From Spirometra erinaceieuropaei (taxonomy: Eukaryota > Platyhelminthes > Cestoda > Diphyllobothriidea > Diphyllobothriidae), in contig CACRXP010000006.1 of NCBI GenBank assembly GCA_902702965.1, positions 1,925,521 to 1,989,520 of the forward strand: 64,000 bases of DNA, in the 5' to 3' direction. The translations under genes were made by a program, and so were the position numbers. Shown piece after piece: positions 56,131-64,000 of the stretch. Each line of letters starts with the position of its first letter. Position 1 is the stretch's first letter. The notes under the pieces are model-generated. The model worked only from the letters and a program-made list of their open reading frames with translations, was not told the DNA's origin and made no database searches.

Positions 56131-56413
56131 AAAGGAAATTAAAAAGTTGAAGGGATTCGTTCTGCAGTCACGTAAGACACTGAACAGGAAGTGCCTGGCT
56201 TCGACTGAAACTGATGCCCCGGTTCAGTCGCATCAACCTTGAGGAAGTACTAAACAGGCAATTAAACGGGACTAAAAATGACACTTTAACGCTGTAGCGC
56301 ATTGTTTTCTGTGCAATTAATCGTCCCTTCCGAGGGAGCATGCCGTAGAGGCGAGTGTGGAGGGCTGTCTCCCTGCCCCACAGGACCAATCCGCTCTGTG
56401 CTGAGACTCAGTC

Positions 56414-56461
56414 NNNNNNNNNNNNNNNNNNNNNNNNNNNNNNNNNNNNNNNNNNNNNNNN
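56414..56461. other. assembly gap (48 N)
   Basis: Run of N followed by a G run. Confidence 1.
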
Positions 56462-56519
56462 GGGGGGAGACGGTGGGGTTAAGTTAAGAAAGCCTGCAGG
56501 GCGCGATAACAGAACCCAG

Positions 56520-56926
56520 ATTCTGGCGGCTTCTTGTGATCCGCCTTGCTTTCTGGTCTCCTCCTCCTCCTGCTCTTCGTATGCTACAGTGAGAAGAAGG
56601 ATGACTTGGGTGTGGTCGGGCGGTCGTCACGTCACTGAGAGAGCGACAGAAAGAGAGAGAGGGAGCTGGCGCGCATGCTTTGATGACATTCGTGCGCGCC
56701 GTCGCATGCAGTACGCGTGAGCGAACCGCACGTGTCTGTACGCACCTTCAGCGTCAGGCAGCCAATCAGGACGCCAGCTGGCAACGCTACATTGCATTCT
56801 AAAGGCCGCGCTTCCGGATAGGTGGAGGATTGAGGCAAATGATGTCACACACACACACACGCTGGCGCACGCAAACGCACACACACAGACACGGGCAGGT
56901 CTGGAGCGCGAGCAAAACAAACTGGG
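56520..56926 (+). promoter_or_regulatory. candidate CpG-rich promoter / 5' leader
   Basis: GC- and CpG-rich sequence with a CCAAT box (56762-56766), a (CA)n run (about 56849-56862) and no clear TATA. It leads into an ATG with a strong donor site downstream. It is proposed only because of that exon. Confidence 0.3.
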
Positions 56927-57095
56927 ATGGGAGCTCGCACCTTCCTCCTCCTGCTCCTCCTCGGCCTCCTTTTTGCCGTTTTCCGCAGCATTCCATTATC
57001 TGCTGCTGCTGCTGCTGCTGCTGCTGGTGGCCAGCTTGTCCGTCAAATGTGGCTCCCCTGGTCCCACTGGGGTCTCCTATCTCTGACGCAGCCAG
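56927..57095 (+). CDS. candidate first coding exon of a secreted or membrane protein
   Basis: The ATG (context gggATGG) opens a frame that ends at a consensus donor, CAG|GTGAGT, after 169 bp (phase 1). The peptide begins MGARTFLLLLLLGLLFAVFR, a strong signal peptide or signal anchor. An alanine run encoded by a GCT microsatellite (about 57000-57028) and a Trp-rich stretch (MWLPWSHWG) follow. I could not find the downstream exons and do not recognise the family. The coincidence of a CpG-rich upstream region, signal sequence and perfect donor is the evidence. The leucine run partly reflects CTC/CTG low complexity, so chance remains possible. Confidence 0.35.
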
Positions 57096-57099
57096 GTGA

Positions 57100-59165
57100 G
57101 TCAAGACTCCTACATGCCTTTTTTAGTTGAAAGCTACCCAAGTTCAAGACCTTTATCGTAACCCTACTTTTATTGGGCGTCGGACCTGTATTCCAAGCTA
57201 AAGCTGCCCACCGTTAGCCCGCCAATTACTACTCAAGCCGGTAGAAAGTTCTCTCACTTCTGAGGTTGAGGTTGTTTTCGTGTCTGCCACTCGTTGCCGT
57301 GATCTTCCGCACACTTAGACAGGTTTTGGGAAGATAGTTTCTCAGCAGCTGCTGGTGGTTGGTAGACTGTTTTATAAGGAAGTCTTCCTATTGGTTGTTC
57401 TTTCGCGAAGGATTTTTAATATAAATTAATAGACTATACTGTCGGTTCTTTAATGGATTTGGTGATTTTGGATACTTCTATTTTGAAGGGAGACCTAGTT
57501 TTCTTGAAGGGGGGGCAAGCTTTGCAACATCTATCTCGTGTGCACACGAATAGTTTATTCTTGAGGACCCGTTGTCAGTCTTGGGTTCGGATTGTTTCAG
57601 CCGAAGTTCTTCTATCACTGCGGTTTTCGGAGCAATTTAACCCCTGGGAGTGATACCGACACCGCAGCTGTAGGTAAAACTACTACTAAATTTGTCAGTC
57701 TGCATGTAGAAATCCTGTTGCACCTCTGTGCTTATCCAGAAATCTCCGCGACAGATTTCCGCCCTCCCGAGTCTCCGATTGCCCATGGTGGAGGTTTCAG
57801 CTTCTCAAGGCTGGAAGTTGATGGGTCTGCAAGTTTTCCGATATAAGACTTTATACGCGAAGAAATTGGAACCCCTGACAATAAATGCCTCAAACAAGAG
57901 TCTTGGAGTTCCTTGAGTAGGGGTGTTTTACCTGGTAACATTCGCGATACGAGAAAAAAAGAGGGTGAGGTGGTGGGGATGGGGAATCCAGGTAACCAGG
58001 TGTTTTCCATTCTACGAAAAGACCTTCCTGGCATAAGTTTGAGGCAAACACATATGGCCGGATTTACTAACAACAGCCAACATCATGGCTGCTTTTAAAC
58101 TGCATCCTGTTACTTGAATAATGAGTAATTAGAGAAAGGAGTCAGAATTTGCTCAGAAAATCGATCTGAGGGCGGGAATATGCGGGAAATACATAAGATC
58201 ACGATAGGAGAAAAACACCGGCTTGCAAAAGAGTAGGAAAGTCTACGGATTACCAGGTCACTATCAAGTTTGACATATGGTCTGGCTGTTTGCAGAGGTC
58301 GGGCCTTCTCTCTGCGTGTAGAGCTGTGTTCGAGCCGTTTGTGCAGGAGCAGGAATTCTGAAGGCGCATTTTTGGTCGAAAGTATTCACAACCTGGCAGG
58401 TACTTCGTCATGAAAGAGCAGACGACTTTTGTCTTCCCTCTTCGAAGGTCGTTTGGGCAAGTGCTCAGATGGCCGGATTGCCAATTGTCCTTGACTCTGA
58501 CCAGCATACTCGCATGTGAATTCACAGACACAATTTAAGGTGGCACGCATAGCCAAGGCACACTTCGTCTTTTAAAGTGACTTTCGCAGAGCGGTAAACC
58601 CACCTTATCCCCCCCCCTCCAGCGTCCCGATGCTGTAAAAGGAATTCCCCCCTATGCATTAGTCAGCCACTGTTATCTTCTCTTGTTTCTGTCCTTCACA
58701 GCTGCCACCAGCTCTTTGTCCCTCCCCAATAAATCGCATGCAACTGGAACGCCAGTGCACAGTTTTATCGTTTTCTTAGCAAACATGAAGGTAGCTTTTG
58801 ATGCACTGCTCGAACTTTACTGGAGTTCGAAAAGAGTCTATTTTCCACGGTATTCTCTTCCCGAAACCATTGGACTCAATTTTACCAAAAGGAAAGAGCA
58901 CGTTTTGCTCCGGTATCACAAGCAATCCCGTTTTGTTGGCCGAGTTATACTGTGATTGGTTGATTCTTAGCCAGACCGTATCGCTGAGTTGAGATAAGAT
59001 CTTGAACTTTAGAGCCGACACATGCTTGGCTGCGCAGTGCAGCCGCAGACCTAAAATCGTTTTCCGATTGGACCACGTCTTCATGATAACAAGTTGGGGT
59101 GCATGCAGAGATGCAGGTGCCCAGAAGCCAATGCTGTACTAAACTTGACAAAACACAACTGCCAC
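57100..59165. other. no gene recognised
   Basis: Would be intronic if the exon at 56927 is real. Frames at 57592-57846 (+), 57732-58073 (-) and 58683-59084 (both strands) lack motifs or consistent splice context. Confidence 0.4.
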
Positions 59166-59169
59166 TGTG

Positions 59170-59305
59170 GTACACGTGACCTTGTGGTAGAGTAGTCTTC
59201 ATTGTCCAAAGAGTTCAGGTTCGGCTCCGCGAGTCTTCTCGGGCCGGTGACGGCGAATAAGCCAGAGACGGCTGCTCGGTTTTCCCTCGTATTTGTCGGT
59301 CACCT
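59170..59305 (+). mobile_element. tRNA-derived SINE
   Basis: A box 'gaccttgtggtagagtag', B box 'aggttcggctccgcgag', tail 'ggccggtgacggcgaataag', ending 'cctcgtatttgtcggtcacc'. Confidence 0.65.
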
Positions 59306-59424
59306 GCCCCGAATGTTCCGGCCGTTTGTATTGTTACAGAATTGCGTTTCATGCCCGCTCTGACAGAGTTGTAATGCGGTGTCCTTGAAGGGCGTGCATA
59401 TTACCATATGACTGTCTTAGTCGA

Positions 59425-59735
59425 CAGCAAGTATAGGAAAACCAAAGGTCCCGAAATTGGAGAATTTCGGTCGAAGTAAACAAACCCCAGCCACCTGTAA
59501 TATACGGGGCCGGTGATAATAGGGGTTTTTACAGGTGGGGCCGGGGAACGCACAGGCGACGAGGTCAGGTAGTTGTATGCAAAAGAAAAGCTATTGGGAG
59601 TGCGCGGTTGTACTTTGAAGGGTTGAGAAATAATTGCCCCAACCCCAATTCCTAATTCTAACCCCCAACCGTAACCGTAACCCACAACCCCAACAGTATT
59701 GAGTCCATCAGGTGGGGCTACATAACCACAGCTTA
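59425..59735 (-). mobile_element. copy of the 307-bp TIR element (minus strand)
   Basis: Reverse complement of 40994-41300: 'tcaggtggggctac' end at 59709-59722, CCCCAAC-rich core, 'gtactttgaagggttgagaa', 'caggtggggccggggaacgc'. The left terminal repeat is mutated. Confidence 0.75.
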
Positions 59736-60029
59736 CCAAAGTTTCATTTGAAAATCGGCACTCGGCCGAAACTAGTAAAATTCCAAGCTGACGGTAGATG
59801 GCTTGAGAGATGAACTAAAAATGCCACAGGCCCAATAAGCCTGCATTTACCATTATACATATGCAACGCACCAGGTCGTTTTAATGCATAGTCGCATTTC
59901 CCAACGGCACTGATAAAAGGACTCAGATTCCAGGAAAACTGCAAAAGATGAGATTGGTAGTCCTTCCGAATTCACAGATTTCAAGGGGGGGTCTCGCGTC
60001 TGTCCCGACGCTTTTTTGCTATCAGCTGG

Positions 60030-60180
60030 TGTCAACCAACATGGAATTGACTCGTCGGTGTCAACTGACCAAGGTTCAAATCTCGGACCTAGATGGTCTG
60101 TAGATTGTTTACGATGTTGATTAAGCTGCCAACTGCTTTTTTCTTCTCTCTTGTCTTTGTCGGCAACATGTGTCAAGCAT
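60030..60180 (+). mobile_element. SINE-like fragment
   Basis: B-box-like 'aaggttcaaatctcgg' and the terminal 'tcttgtctttgtcggcaaca' of the tRNA-derived SINE family. Confidence 0.4.
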
Positions 60181-60552
60181 AAAAAACAATCCGTTGTCCT
60201 GTTTTTTTTCTTCGGAACGCACTTGAGTACTCTTAGTTCTTTGATAGAGATTTGGACTAACGAGTTCATCCTCGTTGGGGAACGAGGAAATTTCGCACGG
60301 GCTAGATTCTGGTCCCCTGCTGTTGGCACCCCTTCGACCCGCATGCACCACATCGAAAAACAATCATGCTCTACGCCAACTTGCTAATCCCCAGTTACGA
60401 GACACCGAGGCAGCCTGAGACGGTTTCAGAAAAGATCCGTCTGCCCAACTGCGAAAAACCGCTGCCTTGGCAACTACGATGGTGGAGTCGGTTTGACTTT
60501 AAACCTGTCTCCCCCACTCAGGGAAGGAAGGAGGAGGGTGGGCGGAGAGCCG

Positions 60553-61318
60553 TTCGTGAAGCTATAAAGAACGCGAATAAGTGCAACACTACCGTAGCCA
60601 ACTGGATGGAGGTTGAGAGAGGGAGAGCAGTTTCTTAGAAGGGGATATAGTTGGTCATCACTGTCATCGATCTCTCTGAGGCGTCAGACCGATAGCTTGT
60701 CGTAGTCGCGCTCAGAGGCCGCAAGTCTAGTAAACTCGCTATTTTAACACCATGTAGGGCTAGATCGCAGTTGGTAGCCAGACCCCTATTACAGGTGGCC
60801 GGGGGGTTTGTTTACTGGGGCTATTTTGTGGGGTTCCATAATCACATCTGACCCATTTGACTTCCGTTTTACGTTTGAGGTTAGGATTAGGGTACCGGTT
60901 AATGGTTTTCCATTTTCGGGTTACGGTTAGGGTTTGATGGTATGATTAGGTTTCAGTATTACGGTTAGGTTATTCAGTTACGGCTATGTCTAAGGGCTAA
61001 AGTTACGTTTACAATTTCGGTTAGGGTTGCCGTTAGGGTTAACGTTTAAGGTTGAGGTCAGGGTTAGGGCTAAGGTTAGGATTAGGGTTAAGGTCGCCAT
61101 CTGCCTCCTCATTCCTGGCTACCAACTGCGATCTAACCCCATGAAGTTACCAGAAGTAATGCTTTCCTGGTTATTTATCCTTAGCGTAAGCAGTCAAAAT
61201 TTCTCAAGACCCTTTGCAACACGAGTGGGGTCCTCACGACTGTAGTACTTCCTCGGGTCTCTAAATAAGCAGGAGGCCCGGTTCTCTACACTAACTGTCC
61301 CCCGTACCCGTACCCCGT
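60553..61318 (+). repeat. tandem duplication, unit 1 (with inserted TIR element)
   Basis: Begins 'gttcgtgaagctataaag' and, without the insertion at 60755-61139, is about 377 bp. It aligns at about 90% by eye with 61319-61680, through 'gcgtcagaccgatagcttgt' and 'tttaacacca..aagttacc' to 'tggggtcctcac'. Confidence 0.8.
60755..61139. mobile_element. 385-bp TIR element with TTAGGG-like interior
   Basis: Perfect 19-bp inverted repeats (GATCGCAGTTGGTAGCCAG) at 60763-60781 and 61115-61133. It is flanked by CATG on both sides (60751-60754 and 61140-61143). The interior has 'tattacaggtggccgggg' and a degenerate GGGTTAGGG array related to the 307-bp element. The second unit of the surrounding duplication lacks it (61527-61535). 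Confidence 0.85.
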
Positions 61319-61680
61319 TCGTGAATCTATAAAGAGCGCGACTAAGTGCAAGACTACAGTAGCCATCTGGCCGGAGGTTGAGAGAGAGGGGGGGGAGGGA
61401 GGGAGAGCAGTTTTTTAAAAGGGGATATAGTCAGTCATCACTGCCATCGATCTCTGAGGCGTCAGACCGATAGCTTGTCGTCGCGCTCCGAGGCCACTAG
61501 TCTAGTGAACTCGCTATTTTAACACCACGAAGTTACCAGAGGTAATGCTTTTCTGGTTATTTTTCCTCAGAGTAAGCAGTCAAAAATTCCTAAGGCCCTT
61601 TCCGACACGAATGGGGTCCTCACAATTGTACGAGGCACAGTTCTCCACACTGATCGTCCCCTGTAACCAAAAGTTATGCA
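61319..61680 (+). repeat. tandem duplication, unit 2 (empty site)
   Basis: Second unit with the uninterrupted junction 'ttttaacaccacgaagttac' where unit 1 carries the insertion. A G run and GGGA repeats lie at 61388-61412. Confidence 0.8.
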
Positions 61681-61766
61681 TCTCGGCATACTTAGACTGC
61701 TTAGATGCGGATGTACTGTCAGTTATTTTTCCATCGAAAGAATTCACAGACGTTCGGTTCGACGCT

Positions 61767-62010
61767 ATGGATCTGCCCGGAAGCCCTGAAGTAGCTTGGG
61801 TCAGGGCTTTTTCCTGACTCACTCCCAGTTCCAGTCGAAGACTGGAGACCGGGAAGGTGGCGTAGGAGAGGTTCATGCCCCTCAACTCCGGCGGGTCCAA
61901 AATCCAGTCGCCTGAGTGCTAACACAGGTACATTCTAAAGTCCCAGATTTGAATCCTCAGCAGATAGAGGAGCCTGTCCACTAGCCCATGCAACTCATTT
62001 TTGCCGAGGA
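61767..62010 (+). repeat. low-copy repeat, copy 1
   Basis: Aligns with 62590-62815: 'tctgcccgga', 'cctgaagtagctt', 'ttctgactca' or 'tcctgactca', 'gtcgcctgagtg' / 'gtcgcttgagcc', 'gcctgtcca' / 'gcctgtcaa'. Confidence 0.6.
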
Positions 62011-62589
62011 CACTTGTCGAACACCAAGGGATCTTCTTCAACCCTCTCAATCTAGTCGCATACGGCAAAAATGAATCCTTTCATCAAAATACACTCAAGT
62101 TTTCCATGTTTTTGGGCAGTTTTTTTTAACAACGCATCCAATTTGGTTAAAGGACATAAACTACGCATCTATGTATATTTGTGGCTCAGTTTCGATCTGT
62201 TACTGTCGATATCCTCTTCATGGGCTTCTATCACGCCGAAAACAGCGTGAACCGTCGTGCTCTAGGTCAGCCTGTCAGCAGTCATGCCGGTCTGCATATC
62301 CCTCGGAGTACGAGTAAGCAAAGTGTTCTGAAACGCTAGCAGAAGAGAGCTGTCTCAACATCTGTCCGCTCCCTATCGTCCACTGTACTTGCGCAGTCGT
62401 CTCAGATGTGCAGGAAACGGGAAGTCAGTAGTGCGAGCTACATTGTGCCTATTTGTCCGTATCGTAAGCAGTTTAAAATACCTTTATCGCCTTTACGAAT
62501 CCCTTATCTCTTACTGCCTCTAGGTGGGGCGGAAATTTTGCATCGAGTGCTATGGAAAGCCCAGTTTTCTATACTGAACTCTCCCCTGA

Positions 62590-62815
62590 AGGGTCTGCCC
62601 GGAAACCCTGAAGTAGCTTCAGCCAGTGCTTTTTTTCTGACTCATTCTCAGTTTCAGTCGATGACTATGAAGGTCGGGGAGACGGCGTAGGCAGGCTTCC
62701 TGATTCTCAACTCGGAGACCCGAAATCGGGTCGCTTGAGCCTCAGGCTTGCATCCCTAAAAAAATAGAAGCCTGTCAACTGGGCCATGTGGCAAGTCCAC
62801 TTAGCACTCATCGGT
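62590..62815 (+). repeat. low-copy repeat, copy 2
   Basis: Direct, diverged repeat of 61767-62010, spaced about 820 bp away. It probably extends the duplication history of the 60.5-62.8 kb region. Confidence 0.6.
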
Positions 62816-64000
62816 AAGGGTCTCATGTGTGATAAACGGACTTTATAGTCGGGTACAGTCACTGTCTTATTGACTACCACGAATCGCCGCTGAGACACTC
62901 TTCTAGTCGCCAAGAAGAGCCATCAACGCCATGTGATTAGGTTCACACGAGCCGCAGTGGCGTAGAGGAAGCTATTGAGGTGTCTTTCGCGGGTCTCGCC
63001 TCCACCGAAACCACTCAAGATACCTCATGAAACCTGAGGCCGGCGGGAACAGACAGTATCAAAGGAACAGGTAGTTCTCCACACAGTTTCGGTGGTTCAG
63101 TGGTCCGATTTTTAATTTCGTTATATTATTGGTTTTTTTAACAGTTTGTTTTCGTGGAGATGTATGCTGAACATCATCGGGTTTCTGGCCTTGCCAAGAG
63201 TAATGTAATTTTGTAAACATGTGTCTGAGCGCATGTGTGAGTGAACATCCCGGAATTATTTATTGGGTCTCCTAGGTACACATGCGAGCTACTCTGGCGT
63301 TGTTACAAACACAGTTTTATAATTCCCCGTAGTCGCCTGCGCTACAGTTTGTTTATAGGCATTTCTTAAAAGTTTTAAAATGTACTTCTCGTGTTTAAAG
63401 CATTTCCGAGAGCACAGTATCTCCTGATTTTTACGCTTAAGGTCGACATATTTTCCCGGTTATCGGCCCACAACGAGAGAGGGCTGCAATTAGAAGAGCA
63501 TGACCGAGCGTGCCGATGATATAACTTAATTCCCTACATCCCTGATCATGCCATTAATAACCCGAAAACTAGCATTTTCACACAACTGGAGACCAAGGGA
63601 AAGCCCGTTTCGATACCTCAGCTAGGGCTATATTACCGTCAATCAATGAATGCCGTTTGGGGGGGGGTCCTGGGAGGGTAGAACTATTGACCAATACTCC
63701 CGCCTGATGAACCGGACGGAGGTTGAGTACACTGGACCGGGGAGCGAGACCCGGCCTTTAAGTAAGAATTCAGTCATCCCCTCCCGGTTGCCGTGGCCAA
63801 AAATGAGTTACGTGATCACAACTTTATGTCCACTGTCATTCGCATTCCTCCTCCTCCTCCTCAACGCACTCTGAATTTTTAGCCGATCCCTCTGGTCCGA
63901 AAGCACCCAGGGAGGCAGGATAGAGAAACGACGCGGGTGGGGGACGAGCACGGCTAATCAACCAAATTGCCAAACTGAATATACCGACTCGGGAATGGGC
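62816..64000. other. no gene recognised
   Basis: A tRNA-like A box ('gccgcagtggcgtagagg', near 62951) without a convincing B box, a G run at 63658-63666 and a CTC microsatellite near 63845-63860. No gene was identified. Confidence 0.4.

Overview
The window reads as eukaryotic, intron-bearing and extremely repeat-rich DNA from a draft assembly: it has two runs of N (15606-15757 and 56414-56461), no bacterial gene organisation, exons with GT/AG borders, many trinucleotide microsatellites, and a dense mix of LINEs, tRNA-derived SINEs, Penelope-like elements and short inverted-repeat DNA transposons. The peptide signatures of the RTE-like LINE and the recurring tRNA-headed SINE resemble what I know from diphyllobothriidean tapeworms (Spirometra, Dibothriocephalus, Schistocephalus). 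That assignment is an inference from memory of repeat families, not from a search.

One host gene is well supported. It lies on the minus strand with two coding exons, 19533-19730 (signal peptide and first half) and 11919-12161 (second half and GPI-type tail). Together they encode a 146-residue Ly6/uPAR (three-finger) surface protein with ten cysteines. The exons are separated by an intron of about 7.4 kb filled with repeats. A second minus-strand candidate gene is small (91 codons in two exons, 3143-3269 and 2557-2705) and has matching splice phase but no recognised family. A CpG-rich stretch ending in an ATG-to-donor exon (56927-57095) may be the first exon of a secreted or membrane protein. 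Everything else with coding character belongs to transposons.

Layout. 1-5 kb: a 993-bp foldback MITE, the small candidate gene, and half of a second foldback element. 5-11 kb: GC-rich repeats, a Merlin-type DNA transposon (8266-9485) with another hairpin MITE nested in its right inverted repeat, and a tandem SINE dimer. 11.6-20 kb: the Ly6 gene, whose intron holds an RTE-like LINE, another foldback MITE and smaller repeats. 20-28 kb: SINEs and GC-rich repeat families. 28.5-41 kb: a cluster of foldback MITEs interrupted by LINE remnants, large triplet microsatellites, a head-to-head inverted repeat pair, and a Penelope fragment bounded by a 13-bp direct repeat. 41-52 kb: a 307-bp MITE with perfect 24-bp inverted repeats, a CR1-like LINE end, several RTE-like LINE pieces, a long CTG tract and SINEs. 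52.4-56 kb: a Penelope-like element with a 454-codon open frame (reverse transcriptase plus GIY-YIG endonuclease), remains of a second Penelope family, and a 199-bp tRNA-like palindrome. 57-64 kb: mostly unrecognised, with a tandem duplication at 60.5-61.7 kb, one copy of which carries a MITE insertion while the other keeps the empty site.

The elements interact as a nested landscape rather than a pathway. Autonomous machinery is present only as a near-complete Penelope C-terminal frame and decayed Merlin, RTE and CR1 pieces. Non-autonomous elements (foldback MITEs, TIR elements with TTAGGG-like interiors, SINEs) dominate. I found no CRISPR array, rRNA cluster, bacterial operon or clear new defence-type system.
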